Shown: one piece after another, positions 53,150-62,479 of the stretch
How the letters are laid out: each line of letters starts with the position of its first letter
How positions within the stretch are numbered: the first letter of the stretch is position 1
Assembly (NCBI GenBank): GCA_031430595.1
Contig: JANPBU010000033.1
Span: forward strand, 1 to 64,000
From: JANNBN01 sp031430595
Lineage (GTDB): Bacteria; Actinomycetota; Acidimicrobiia; Acidimicrobiales; JANYDT01
Direction of reading: 5' to 3'
Length of the DNA stretch: 64,000 bases
Notes under the pieces: generated by a model
What the model was told of the DNA's origin: nothing
The model's database searches: none
What the model saw: only the letters and a program-made list of their open reading frames with translations
Translations under genes and position numbers: made by a program

Positions 53150-54739
53150 CTATGAAGCGAACGCACTCACTAGGGCGGTTCGAGAAGCTGAGTGCACACC
53201 ACCGTGTTGAATGGGTTTCGCAGAAAAACGTGGAACCGGTGCGCACGGGCTCGCCAACCCATGGTCGCCCTCTATGGCTACGACAGTTGTGCCACCCGAT
53301 GACTTCCACAGCCAGTCGCTGACCAAGGTAAGTTCATCACTCATTTCGCGTGGGATGGGTGCCTCGCACGGTCGAGGTGACGGTTTGGCAGGGTTGCCCA
53401 CGGTGAGCCTTCCTCGTTTTATTTCGATAGTTGCACCCTTCCAGACGAGTTCGATTCGTTCGACTGTTCGCAGGGCATCGTTGCGTTGCTGGCGTTCGAT
53501 ACCGCGAGCGAGAATGCCAGCACGATCACGAAGCGCGGCAGCTTGTTCAAAACGTTCATCGGCGCCAAGATCGCGCATGTGATGCTCGAGCGGCGTCAAC
53601 AGGTCTTGCGCTCGGTCAATGAGGTTACGGTCGAGTTTCACGTCGGGTGGCAGTGCTGAAACTGCTTCCTTAAGGGCAACCGAAGCACTTCGGGCTGCGC
53701 CAAGTGAAGAAAACGGGCCAAGAAGCCAACTTGTCGCTGCGCAAACCGGGTCGCGAATTGCTGCGATGTTAGGTTTTGCTGCGGTGCCTCCAATTCGTAG
53801 GTACGCATATTGTGGCCACATTTTCGACTGCCGGTTGAACCTCGGTTGGAAATGCTGAATGAGACGGACCTCCATCACGGCTGCTTCTATTGGGGTCGCG
53901 CATTCAAAGTGATCGATTTTTGCCGTGATGTGCAACAGCGGCCCAATTTTGCGACGGTCGTCGAAACCAAAATAGCTTCGGACTCGCGATCGAAGGTTGG
54001 TGGCTTTACCGACGTACAGCACCTTTCCGCCGGTATCTCGAAACAGGTAAACACCAGGACGGCGGGGTAGCCCAACCGTGAGTTTGAGCTTGGCAGCACT
54101 GGGGTGCCTGCCAAGGGTCGGCAGTTCGAGCAGGTCATCGAGGCCCATGACCCCAAGACCGGCCGCTCGTTCAAAAATGAAATGAAGTAGATCAGCGGTT
54201 GCTCGAACATCGTTGAGTGCACGATGCGTTGGCTGATTTGGAAGGTTGAACGCTTGGGCGAGGGTGCCAAGTTTGCAATTCGGGGTTTCGTCGCGAAGCA
54301 GGCGACGAGCCAACCTCAAGGTATCGACAACCTTGTTGGCGAACGCGCAATATCCGCGTGCGGTCAGTGCAGTGTTGAGAAAACCGAGATCGAATCGAAC
54401 GTTGTGCCCAACGATGACACGCGACCCAACGAATTCAATAAGCGCAGGTAGTACCGAATCGATCTTCGGCGCTGGGCCCACCATGTCTTGACTGATGCCC
54501 GTAAGGTACGTGATTTGAGGGGGAATTGGGTGTCCGGGGTTAACCAGCGTGGTAAAAACACCGGTGCACTCGCCACCTTCGTAACATGCGGCAGCGATCT
54601 CGGTAATGCCACACTCAGTAGGTGATGCCCCGGTCGTTTCGATGTCGATGACGCAAAACTTCACGTGAGAGAGCGGGAGCCCGAGTTCATCGAGACTGAG
54701 TTGCTGGTCTCGAATGAGTGCCCGTGTTCCGATAGCCAT
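53150..54739 (-). CDS. DnaQ-like exonuclease fused to GIY-YIG (UvrC-like) domain
   Basis: 529 residues from ATG 54739; a longer frame to 54817 has no support. Domain 1 (about 28-185) is a DEDDh 3'-5' exonuclease: DIETTG, GHNVRFDLGFLN and HRALNDVRATADL. Domain 2 (about 220-300) is a GIY-YIG nuclease: RPGVYLFRDTGGKVLYVGKA and RSRVRSYFG. The rest is a UvrC-like helical part. Such fusions are known in actinobacteria, probably for DNA repair. Divergent from the methyltransferase, 60 bases away. Confidence 0.88.
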   Translation of the reverse strand: MAIGTRALIRDQQLSLDELGLPLSHVKFCVIDIETTGASPTECGITEIAAACYEGGECTGVFTTLVNPGHPIPPQITYLTGISQDMVGPAPKIDSVLPALIEFVGSRVIVGHNVRFDLGFLNTALTARGYCAFANKVVDTLRLARRLLRDETPNCKLGTLAQAFNLPNQPTHRALNDVRATADLLHFIFERAAGLGVMGLDDLLELPTLGRHPSAAKLKLTVGLPRRPGVYLFRDTGGKVLYVGKATNLRSRVRSYFGFDDRRKIGPLLHITAKIDHFECATPIEAAVMEVRLIQHFQPRFNRQSKMWPQYAYLRIGGTAAKPNIAAIRDPVCAATSWLLGPFSSLGAARSASVALKEAVSALPPDVKLDRNLIDRAQDLLTPLEHHMRDLGADERFEQAAALRDRAGILARGIERQQRNDALRTVERIELVWKGATIEIKRGRLTVGNPAKPSPRPCEAPIPREMSDELTLVSDWLWKSSGGTTVVAIEGDHGLASPCAPVPRFSAKPIQHGGVHSASRTALVSAFAS

Positions 54740-54799
54740 GTAACTATCGTAGGCGAACAAATGTTCTGTACCTGGCCTAATCGATGGCAAACTTGATGG

Positions 54800-55609
54800 A
54801 TGACGAGTGCTGCTCAACGCTGGAACGATTCACTCGCACGCTGGGCAATTCCTGAAATGATTGTGAATCAGGCACCCGAAAGCCCTTGGGTCCACCCGCC
54901 CGCGTTGTTTCGCGTGGCCGCCGATGCCACGTTCGAAGAGACACCTTCCAATCGGGTTGCCCGAGAAGCCCTAGGTGTGCATGGAAGTGAGTCCGGAACA
55001 AGGCCCGGAACCGTGCTTGATGTTGGTTGTGGTGGCGGGGGTTCGAGCATGGCGCTCGCGTCTCATGTTTCGTTGTTCATCGGGGTTGACGAGCAGGCCG
55101 CTATGTTGTCGAATTTTTCTGAGGCGTCTCGGCGCGTCGGTGTTCCGTGCGAAACCGTCGTTGGAAGATGGCCCGATGTTGCGATGCGCACACCGCACGC
55201 CGACGTGGTGGTCTGTCACCACGTCGTGTACAACGTGGCGTTGATCGAACCATTCCTCGCAGCACTCACGGGCCACGCCCGTCGGAGGGTAGTGATCGAA
55301 TTGCCAAGCGCGCATCCGACCTCACCATTCACCCCGCTCTGGAAGCATTTTTGGGATCTTGATCGCCCGCTGCATCCGACCGGTGACGATTTTGTGGAAG
55401 TCGTCACCGAACTGGGCTTTGATGTCAAGGTCGAACGGTTTCGCAGAGTGCCAAGAAAACAACTGCTCGATTCTGCTGAGTACGTTGCGTTTGTGCGACG
55501 CCGGTTGTGTTTGCCCGCCGTTCGTGATGTTGATGTTGCCGCAGTTCTCTCGGAAATGGACAGTATGAGTACTGACGAAATACTTACGGTGTCTTGGGAT
55601 GTTTCTTAA
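54800..55609 (+). CDS. SAM-dependent methyltransferase
   Basis: 269 residues. Class I fold with motif I VLDVGCGGGGSSMALA, the acidic end of strand 2 FIGVDEQAAML and motif IV ADVVVCHHVVYNV. Substrate not evident. The last 26 bases overlap the convergent LLM gene. Its start is divergent from the exonuclease fusion. Confidence 0.85.
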   Translation: MTSAAQRWNDSLARWAIPEMIVNQAPESPWVHPPALFRVAADATFEETPSNRVAREALGVHGSESGTRPGTVLDVGCGGGGSSMALASHVSLFIGVDEQAAMLSNFSEASRRVGVPCETVVGRWPDVAMRTPHADVVVCHHVVYNVALIEPFLAALTGHARRRVVIELPSAHPTSPFTPLWKHFWDLDRPLHPTGDDFVEVVTELGFDVKVERFRRVPRKQLLDSAEYVAFVRRRLCLPAVRDVDVAAVLSEMDSMSTDEILTVSWDVS

Positions 55610-56606
55610 GCCGTGCGTTCGCCACATGAGTGAATGATTGTTGCCGGTCGATCGGTGAGTGAGTTGCCGTCGTCAGCATAAGTTCGTCAACTTCGAATGT
55701 TGTTGCGAGCGCTTCGAGTTGGTCGTACACACTTTCCGGTGTTCCAAGTACCGCGTTTTCGAGGCGTTGATCAATGAAGTGGCGTTCTTGCGTCCCGACC
55801 GCGAACGAGGCTGCTTCGTCTGGTGTTGGCATCTGCGTCGGGTGTCCCTGCCTTAGTCGAAGGAACCCGAGCGCGCTTGCACCGGCCAAATAGCGGGCTT
55901 CTTCGAGTGAGGCGGCACACACAACCTGAACGCCAATCATTGCGTAGGGTTTGTCGCCGGCAGCCGAAGGTTCGAAGTTCTGACGATACAGGTCGAGTGC
56001 TTGTTCGGTACCACCCATTCCAAAATGGTGAGCAAACGAAAACGGTAAACCAAGACCGCCTGCGACCTGCGCGCCGAAATCACTCGACCCCAGCATCCAA
56101 ATGAGGGGCAGGTGGCCAGCCCCTGGAACCGCTCGTATACCCGCATAGGGGTGATGCGAAGGAAACGATTCGTTAAAGAACCCGAAGAGTTCGCTGAGAC
56201 GGGCAAGGAAATCATCTGACTCGGCAAGACGGGTTCCGCGAAGGGCGCGCGCCGTGGCGTGGTCCGAGCCTGGGGCGCGCCCAACACCAAGATCGATTCT
56301 TCCTGGGTGAAGTGCTTCGAGCATTCCGAACTGCTCGGCGATGGCGAGCGGCGAATGATTTGGCAGCATGACACCACCTGAACCAAGTCGAACGCGTGAC
56401 GTCGCCATTGCGAGGTGGGCAAGCAGCACAGCTGGGCTGGAAGACGCCGCGCCGGGCATCGAGTGGTGTTCGGCCACCCAGTAGCGGTGGAAGTCGAGTT
56501 GTTCGACATGTGTGGCGAGCGCAATCGACGATCGGAGGGCATCTGTGACCGTTGAGCCACTCGATACCGGTGACAAATCGAGTACCGAAAGTCGAAGTTT
56601 TGACAT
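55584..56606 (-). CDS. LLM-class flavin-dependent monooxygenase (MsnO8-like group)
   Basis: 340 residues. Luciferase-like signature: LSVLDLSPVSSGSTVTDAL at the N-terminus, HRYWVAEHHSMPGAASSSPAV, LGSGGVMLPNHSPLAIAEQFG and HPGRIDLGVGRAPGSD. This group is usually annotated as bacterial luciferase-like alkanal monooxygenases and uses FMNH2. It overlaps the convergent methyltransferase at the 3' end; divergent from the small Cys-rich gene. Confidence 0.88.
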   Translation of the reverse strand: MSKLRLSVLDLSPVSSGSTVTDALRSSIALATHVEQLDFHRYWVAEHHSMPGAASSSPAVLLAHLAMATSRVRLGSGGVMLPNHSPLAIAEQFGMLEALHPGRIDLGVGRAPGSDHATARALRGTRLAESDDFLARLSELFGFFNESFPSHHPYAGIRAVPGAGHLPLIWMLGSSDFGAQVAGGLGLPFSFAHHFGMGGTEQALDLYRQNFEPSAAGDKPYAMIGVQVVCAASLEEARYLAGASALGFLRLRQGHPTQMPTPDEAASFAVGTQERHFIDQRLENAVLGTPESVYDQLEALATTFEVDELMLTTATHSPIDRQQSFTHVANARLKKHPKTP

Positions 56607-56657
56607 TCCTTGAAAGGTAATCCGTTTTTTGTCATACCCCCTCTAGATACTGGTGAC

Positions 56658-56987
56658 ATGCCTCTTCTTCGCTTCCCCACGAATATTGTCAACCTGTCGT
56701 CCAGCACTTTCTCACCTGCCGATTTTTCGATCAGTTGCGGTGATTGCCTTATGGCTGGCTCTTCGGCCTGCGACGATTGTGTGGTGACGTTGCTGTGCGA
56801 CGACTCGCTTTCGGTTAACGCCACGTCCCTCGGCCAAGCAACTCACAGACTTCCTGTCGGGCCAGAGCACTGCGTCCTGACTCGTCGGGTCGATCTGAGT
56901 GCTGACGAGGCAGCAGTTATTGATCTCTTCGCAAACGTTGGCCTTGCGCCGCGGTCGCGACATAGGAGAAAGCTGCTGGCAGGATGA
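56658..56987 (+). CDS. Small conserved Cys-rich protein of unknown function
   Basis: 109 residues from ATG 56658. The central segment SCGDCLMAGSSACDDCVVTL has four Cys in two CxxC pairs separated by nine residues, suited to a zinc or Fe-S site. The C-terminus (VIDLFANVGLAPRSRHRRK) is basic. I know it only as a hypothetical protein of actinobacteria. Four bases before the queG gene, in the same direction. Confidence 0.6.
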   Translation: MPLLRFPTNIVNLSSSTFSPADFSISCGDCLMAGSSACDDCVVTLLCDDSLSVNATSLGQATHRLPVGPEHCVLTRRVDLSADEAAVIDLFANVGLAPRSRHRRKLLAG

Positions 56988-56991
56988 GTAG

Positions 56992-58170
56992 GTGACTGGT
57001 CGCCAACCATCAACTGCTCTTGAGCGATCCGCGATTATCAGCTGGGCTGTCGTGCGAGAAGCCAACGACATTCAACGTCGACTTCCAGCGACTCTGGCTG
57101 CACTGTCTGATCAGCTTGTTCAGATTGGGCAGGCTGCGGGCTTGTCAGCTGTCGGGTTTACGTCAACCAAGCCATTTCTCGATACTCGTGAAGCTATTTT
57201 TGACCGCATCGAACGTGGGTTTCAGTCAACGATGGCCTTCACGTTTTCGAAACCCGAACGGAGTACAACGCCAACACAACTGTTGAAGCATGCTGAAACG
57301 TTGATCGTTGGTGCGTGGGGATACCGTCGCGAAGATATTCCCTCACCCGTCGACGAACTACTGAAGGGCGACGAATTTCTGAAGGTCGACGAGGTTGGAC
57401 GGGTCGCCCGCTATCAGTGGATTGATCACTATGCATTGCTTCGAGCCGCGTTAGAGGTCATCGCAACGCGTCTGCGCACGGAGGGGTGGCGCGCCCGGGT
57501 CGTGCTTGATGACAACGCCCTCGTTGATCGAGCAGCTGCCCACCGAGCCGGCCTCGGATGGTTCGGTAAAAACGCCAACCTGTTACTTCCCGAGCTTGGA
57601 TCGTGGTTTGTGCTTGGTTCGGTGGTCACCGACGCACCATTCGACGTTACCGACACACCAGTCGATGACGGCTGCGGTACCTGCAATCGATGTATCCCCG
57701 CCTGCCCGACCGGTGCCATTGTCGCACCGGGGGTTATCGACGCCAATCGTTGCCTGGCTTGGATTGTGCAAGCACCCGGCGATATCGACGAGTCGTTACG
57801 GGTAGCGATGCACGACCGAATCTACGGCTGTGATGACTGCCAAGACGTGTGCCCCGAAAATCGCAAAGCCGATCGAGCTACGAGCCCAGCTCCTGCCGAA
57901 CTCGACGCCGAACCTTGGGTCTCACTGCTCAACATGTTGCAGGCGAGCGACGCAGAACTTCTTGGCGCATTCGGACGCTGGTATCTACCAAACCGAAACC
58001 CAGACATCCTTCGTCGAAACGCAGCGGTTGCGCTCGGAAATGTTGGTGACCCTACATCGGCGCAGGTTACCGACGCCCTACATACTGCCCAACGTGACGG
58101 TTCTGAAATGGTGGTTCGCCATGCCACCTGGGCGCTTGCCCGCCTTACTCATCGCTCGCCCAGCGCCTAG
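56992..58170 (+). CDS. queG: Epoxyqueuosine reductase
   Basis: 392 residues from GTG 56992, with AGGA seven bases before. It reduces epoxyqueuosine to queuosine in tRNA, the last step of the pathway, using cobalamin and two 4Fe-4S clusters. Cluster ligands CGTCNRCIPACPTGAI and CDDCQDVCP are intact, and a HEAT-like repeat (C-terminal RHATWALARL) follows. The need for B12 fits the cobalamin genes at 18.8-23.5 kb. Confidence 0.93.
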   Translation: MTGRQPSTALERSAIISWAVVREANDIQRRLPATLAALSDQLVQIGQAAGLSAVGFTSTKPFLDTREAIFDRIERGFQSTMAFTFSKPERSTTPTQLLKHAETLIVGAWGYRREDIPSPVDELLKGDEFLKVDEVGRVARYQWIDHYALLRAALEVIATRLRTEGWRARVVLDDNALVDRAAAHRAGLGWFGKNANLLLPELGSWFVLGSVVTDAPFDVTDTPVDDGCGTCNRCIPACPTGAIVAPGVIDANRCLAWIVQAPGDIDESLRVAMHDRIYGCDDCQDVCPENRKADRATSPAPAELDAEPWVSLLNMLQASDAELLGAFGRWYLPNRNPDILRRNAAVALGNVGDPTSAQVTDALHTAQRDGSEMVVRHATWALARLTHRSPSA

Positions 58171-58184
58171 ATTGATCGACCGCC

Positions 58185-59375
58185 ATGGATTTGAACGAAG
58201 TTCCTTTGCCTGACCGGCGGTCTGAGGGTCATCTGCTTGTCACCAACGATTTCCCGCCCAAAATTGGCGGCATTCAGTCGTATCTGTGGGAGCTGTGGAA
58301 GCGCCTTCCGCCTGAGTCAACGACGGTCTTTACGACCCCATACGCGGGCACCGAAGCCTTCGACGCTGCTTCACCGATTCGGATCATTCGGTCAAAACAA
58401 CGGGTGCTGCTGCCAACCCCAACGGTTGCGCGCCAAGTGCTTGAGTTGGCGAACACACTCGGCGTGAACCACGTGGTGCTTGATCCAGCGGTACCGGTCG
58501 GCCTCATTGGGCCTTGGTTACGTAAACAGGGCCTGACTTACTCTGTGGTGTTGCACGGTGCGGAAGTCGCGATACCCGGTCGCCTGCCTGGCACTAGCTC
58601 GGCACTTCGAATGGTACTTACCCAGGCAAGTCATGTGATTTCAGCTGGCCAGTATCCGCTCGCCGAGGCGCAGCGTTGCGCTGGTCGAACCCTTGATGCC
58701 ACGGTTATTCCGCCGGGGGTGGACATCGACCGGTTCCACCCGCTGAACACCGCTGAGCGCAACGCAGCGCGCATCGCTGCCGGGCTTCCACCCGTCGGAG
58801 GCACGCCGATTGTGTTCACCGCCAGTCGCCACGTACCCCGAAAGGGAATCGATACCCTGATCGATACTTGCGCGGAGGTAGCCCCGAGAATCGGGGGTTT
58901 GTGTTTGGTGATCGCATCAACCGGACGCCAACGCCACTCACTCGAACGACGAGCTAGGCGAGCAAGGCAGCGAAGCGGTCAAAGTCTTGACGTGCGTTTC
59001 CTTGGTCGAATACCTGACGAAACTCTAACGACCCTCTACGCGGCAACAGATCTTAACGCCACCCTTTGCCGAAGCCGATGGGGTGGGCTTGAGCAAGAAG
59101 GATTCGGAATAATTTTTGTGGAAGGCGGTGCGTCGGGTATCGCAAGTTTGGCCGGTGCCAGTGGGGGATCAAGCGATGCCGTCATGAACGGAGTGACGGG
59201 GGCCATAGTTGCTCAACCGGTACGGGTTCGTGATGCGGTTCCGGTGCTTGAGGGCCTTCTCGGTGACCGGGTTCGCCTGGCTGCTATGGGTGCTGCGGCC
59301 AGAGACCGGATGGTGCACGAGTTCGACTACGACAATTTGGCTCGGTCGCTTCACGACGTACTCAATAAGTTCTAG
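58185..59375 (+). CDS. GT4-family glycosyltransferase (PimB-like)
   Basis: 396 residues. GT-B fold: the N-terminal VTNDFPPKIGGIQSYL and the C-terminal donor site with SRHVPRKGIDTLI, EEGFGIIFVEGGASG-like residues EQEGFGIIFVE, and GGSSDAV. It resembles the mannosyltransferases that build phosphatidyl-myo-inositol mannosides in actinobacteria. ATG 58185, 15 bases after queG, probably in one operon. Confidence 0.85.
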   Translation: MDLNEVPLPDRRSEGHLLVTNDFPPKIGGIQSYLWELWKRLPPESTTVFTTPYAGTEAFDAASPIRIIRSKQRVLLPTPTVARQVLELANTLGVNHVVLDPAVPVGLIGPWLRKQGLTYSVVLHGAEVAIPGRLPGTSSALRMVLTQASHVISAGQYPLAEAQRCAGRTLDATVIPPGVDIDRFHPLNTAERNAARIAAGLPPVGGTPIVFTASRHVPRKGIDTLIDTCAEVAPRIGGLCLVIASTGRQRHSLERRARRARQRSGQSLDVRFLGRIPDETLTTLYAATDLNATLCRSRWGGLEQEGFGIIFVEGGASGIASLAGASGGSSDAVMNGVTGAIVAQPVRVRDAVPVLEGLLGDRVRLAAMGAAARDRMVHEFDYDNLARSLHDVLNKF

Positions 59376-59433
59376 CGATCTTGTTGGGCCAAGGATCACC
59401 TTCGAAGAGAGGGCGTGGGATAGGGTGAATTCG

Positions 59434-59883
59434 ATGACAACCGAACACGCCACCGAACACGGCACCGTGTCGGCTAGTCCCAGCTCGTGTTGGGTAGTAG
59501 CGACCGATATCGAGCGTTACACCGAATGGGCTCAAGACATAAAAGAAGTTGTTGTTGTTGAACGCAACGAGCAAGGCCTTGCCAGCAAGGTCGCATTCCG
59601 TGCTGCTGCGATGGGTCGAACCACGAGCTACGTACTGAATTACACCTACCCTGACGGTGAAAACGTGATTGAGTGGGCCCTTGACGAGGGTGACATTATG
59701 CGACGCCTCGACGGGCGTTACCTCTTTGAGCCGGTCGAAACCGGCGGTACGGCCATCACCTACGAGCTCACCGTTGAACTGCTGGTTCCAATTCCGGGGT
59801 TCGTGAAGCGTCGGGCTGAAGGAAAGATTATGGGAACAGCCCTTCGCGAACTTCGACACCGTATCGAAACCGTCACCGCCTAG
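59434..59883 (+). CDS. SRPBCC (polyketide cyclase/START-like) protein
   Basis: 149 residues from ATG 59434. The fold is seen from VVATDIERYTEWAQDIKEVV, FEPVETGGTAITYEL and the long C-terminal helix. Such proteins bind hydrophobic ligands or act as lipid carriers. It follows the glycosyltransferase, so it may handle a lipid, but this is inference. Confidence 0.75.
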   Translation: MTTEHATEHGTVSASPSSCWVVATDIERYTEWAQDIKEVVVVERNEQGLASKVAFRAAAMGRTTSYVLNYTYPDGENVIEWALDEGDIMRRLDGRYLFEPVETGGTAITYELTVELLVPIPGFVKRRAEGKIMGTALRELRHRIETVTA

Positions 59884-59897
59884 GCAGGGTCGGTCAA

Positions 59898-60851
59898 GTG
59901 ACGCAGAGCCCTGTCGCGATCGGTGTCGATATGGGTGGCACCAAGTGTCACGGCGTATTGATTACTGCCGAAAACGAAGTATTGGCTGAACATACGGTTC
60001 CGACCCCGGGCCGCGATGGGGCTGAAGCGGTGTATCGAACACTGTGTGCTGTTGCCGATTCTCTGTTTACCTATGCGAACGGATCACACAGAAACGTAGG
60101 AAGTATCGGCATTGGGGTACCCGGTCTCATAACTCGTTCGGGCGAGTTACGTTTCGCCGGACATCTTGGTGGCCGAATCGGCCTCGATCTGATGTCGCGA
60201 ATCGTCGAAAGGTACGCGTTGCCAACGTCGGTCGATAACGACAACAATTGCTGTGCGTTCGCTGAATGGCAAGCTGGGGCAGCACGAGGTCACGACAATG
60301 CACTGATCGTTGGATTCGGTACGGGTATCGGTGGTGGCCTGGTCCTGAACGGGGCACTGCAGCGAGGTGCCAACGGGTTCGCAGGCGAAATTGGGCATAT
60401 CAGTATTGATGCCGATGGCGACATCTGTACGTGTGGTCGCCGCGGCTGCTGGGAGCTGACATCGTCAGGCTCTGCACTTGGAAGGCAGGCATCTCAGCGG
60501 TTTGGTTTCCGTACCACGGGGCAACGCGTTGTCGAGATGGCCATGGCCGGCGATGTCGACGCCCGACTCGTACTCGATGAGTTCTCGGGTCATATTGCGG
60601 TGGGTTTGTCGTCACTCATTATGGTGCTTGACCCGTCGGTAATTGTGGTCGGTGGCGGAGTGTTCACGAACCCAGAGGCACTGTTCCCGAGGGTCGAAAA
60701 AGCGTTGGCCAACCTGATAGGTGGAGCGGGCGGATTATGGCCAATACCGCTGCTTGCTTCGGCCGAATTCGGGCCGAGTGCCGCAGCAGTAGGTGCAGCC
60801 ATGCAATCCCGAGGAGTGACCGTTGTGTCCGTTGCCCGACCGGCGGTCTGA
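59898..60851 (+). CDS. ROK-family sugar kinase (glucokinase-like)
   Basis: 317 residues from GTG 59898. ATP-binding GVDMGGTKCHGVL at the N-terminus, the base VDNDNNCCAFAEW (catalytic Asp), FGTGIGGGLVLNGAL, and the ROK zinc motif CTCGRRGCWE are intact. It phosphorylates glucose or a similar sugar. Last gene of the group from queG; 14 bases separate it from the SRPBCC gene. Convergent with TetR. Confidence 0.92.
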   Translation: MTQSPVAIGVDMGGTKCHGVLITAENEVLAEHTVPTPGRDGAEAVYRTLCAVADSLFTYANGSHRNVGSIGIGVPGLITRSGELRFAGHLGGRIGLDLMSRIVERYALPTSVDNDNNCCAFAEWQAGAARGHDNALIVGFGTGIGGGLVLNGALQRGANGFAGEIGHISIDADGDICTCGRRGCWELTSSGSALGRQASQRFGFRTTGQRVVEMAMAGDVDARLVLDEFSGHIAVGLSSLIMVLDPSVIVVGGGVFTNPEALFPRVEKALANLIGGAGGLWPIPLLASAEFGPSAAAVGAAMQSRGVTVVSVARPAV

Positions 60852-60865
60852 GCGGCCGTCGGCTC

Positions 60866-61564
60866 TTACGGCTCGATACTCGCTGCCGCGGGGGCGACAC
60901 CAAACCCGTAGAAGAGAAACCTGATGGCGTTGGCAGCTACTTCATCTGGGTCATCTTGGCGGTCAAACAAAAATCTTCGAGCCAGGTGGTAAGTCATACC
61001 AACAAGTGCCTGAGTAAGCACGAAGGGGTCGCCATCAGCAATCAATCCCTCAGCCATTGCTTCTTTGACGTGACGCATTGCGTCGTTGAGCGAATGTTCT
61101 TGGCTTTCTCGTAGCGCAGTGCCAAACGTTGATTCAGATACCGCGAACTGAAACAGGTTGAACATGTGGCGGTGCTCGGAGTACCAGTGCATGGTGGCGT
61201 GCATACCGAGATCCATGCGACGCAGCGGGTTTGTCTCTGCCCCAATGGCGGTCTGCTGGCGTTTTCGTAACGAGTAATTGGCGCTTCTGAGGATTTCTTC
61301 GAACAGCTTCTCTTTCGAATCGAAGTACCAATAGAACACTCCCTTTCCCACTCCGCAGGCTGCAACAATGTCAGAAACCGATGTGGGGTGATACCCGTTT
61401 TCGGCGAACATGGTGGCTGCTGAATCAAGCAGTTGGGCTCGGCGTTCCTTGCCCCTCGGCGTGAGTTCGCCTTTTCCCTTCGTCGTCAGTTCAGTTTCGA
61501 GTGGTTCAGACGTGACGAATTCTCCGACAACTGCTTCAGTCTGGGTGGTTCCAAAATCGATCAC
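60866..61564 (-). CDS. TetR-family transcriptional regulator
   Basis: 232 residues. The N-terminal helix-turn-helix (about 40-85) has LLDSAATMFAENGYHPTSVSDIVAACGVGKGVFYWYFDSKEK-type pattern, of which GYHPTSVSDIVAACGVGKG is the recognition part. The C-terminal ligand domain has no recognised match. The palindrome TTACGTAA (61588-61595) just upstream is a candidate site. Divergent from the plsC gene at 61727, so it may control lipid genes. Confidence 0.88.
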   Translation of the reverse strand: MIDFGTTQTEAVVGEFVTSEPLETELTTKGKGELTPRGKERRAQLLDSAATMFAENGYHPTSVSDIVAACGVGKGVFYWYFDSKEKLFEEILRSANYSLRKRQQTAIGAETNPLRRMDLGMHATMHWYSEHRHMFNLFQFAVSESTFGTALRESQEHSLNDAMRHVKEAMAEGLIADGDPFVLTQALVGMTYHLARRFLFDRQDDPDEVAANAIRFLFYGFGVAPAAASIEP

Positions 61565-61587
61565 AACCTACAAGCTAGAAAGAATCG

Positions 61588-61595
61588 TTACGTAA
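61588..61595. promoter_or_regulatory. Short palindrome TTACGTAA between TetR and plsC
   Basis: TTACGTAA, flanked by G and AC on its sides (GTTACGTAAAC), lies 24 bases upstream of the TetR start. It could be the TetR operator. Only one copy is seen, so the assignment is weak. Confidence 0.3.
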
Positions 61596-61726
61596 ACGCA
61601 ATCTGGCGGTCATGTTTGTGTTGTTCGCACCCGCTATGGTGCAAACGTAGTGTCGTGAAATGACGTTGCCGAAGACGACATTGCAAACTGTACGGATGCA
61701 GACTTTACATATCGATTGGTGTGGAC

Positions 61727-62467
61727 ATGGCTTACAAAGTGTTTAAAGCAATCTTCACGCCGCTCATGAAGCTGCTGTTTAAGGTTCGAGTCGAGGGGTT
61801 AGAGCATGTGCCTTCGACGGGTCCGCTCATTCTTGCCAGTAACCATCACAGCTTCTCTGATTCGATCTTCTTGCCGATGATGCTTGACCGAAAAGTCACC
61901 TTCGTTGCCAAGGCCGAGTATTTCGAACAACGCAAAACCGCATGGTTTTTTAAGATGATGGGTCAGATTCCGGTGAAGCGTGGGGGTGGCCCCGCGGCAG
62001 AGCGGGCCCTTGAGGCAGCCCGAGAAGTACTTGAAAATGGCCAGCTGTTTGGTATCTATCCGGAAGGTACCCGCTCACCTGATGGTCGGCTGTATAAGGG
62101 GCGAACCGGTGTCGCTCGACTCGCCCTCCAAACCGGCGCCCCGGTTTGTGCTGTCGCAATGATTGGCACCCGTGAAGCCCAGCCAATTGGTCAGGTCAAG
62201 CCGAACTTTTTCTCGCCTGTCACTATTCGCATCTCTCGGCCGATGAAGTTCGACCGATATCGCCAGCGCGCGGATGATCCGTTGGTTGCGCGCCAAATTA
62301 CTGACGAGGTGATGTTTGAACTTCGTGCGTTGTCGGGGCAGGAGTACACGAACCAGTACGCACCGAAAAAGGGTGCTGTTGACGCCTTGGCCGATCAAAC
62401 GCCCGCAGCGGTTGGGGCAGTACCTGCCGACCAACGTCAGCTTGTCAGTGTTGCTGTCGGCCAGTAA
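61727..62467 (+). CDS. plsC: 1-acyl-glycerol-3-phosphate acyltransferase
   Basis: 246 residues from ATG 61727 (GTG 61721 is in frame). Motif 1 NHHSFSD (H-x4-D), motif 3 YPEGTRSPDG and GRTGVARLAL are present. It adds the second acyl chain in phospholipid synthesis, at the inner membrane face. The C-terminal extension (AVDALADQTPAAV) is typical of actinobacterial members. Followed closely by the ACT protein gene. Confidence 0.9.
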   Translation: MAYKVFKAIFTPLMKLLFKVRVEGLEHVPSTGPLILASNHHSFSDSIFLPMMLDRKVTFVAKAEYFEQRKTAWFFKMMGQIPVKRGGGPAAERALEAAREVLENGQLFGIYPEGTRSPDGRLYKGRTGVARLALQTGAPVCAVAMIGTREAQPIGQVKPNFFSPVTIRISRPMKFDRYRQRADDPLVARQITDEVMFELRALSGQEYTNQYAPKKGAVDALADQTPAAVGAVPADQRQLVSVAVGQ

Positions 62468-62479
62468 CTGAATTAACAC

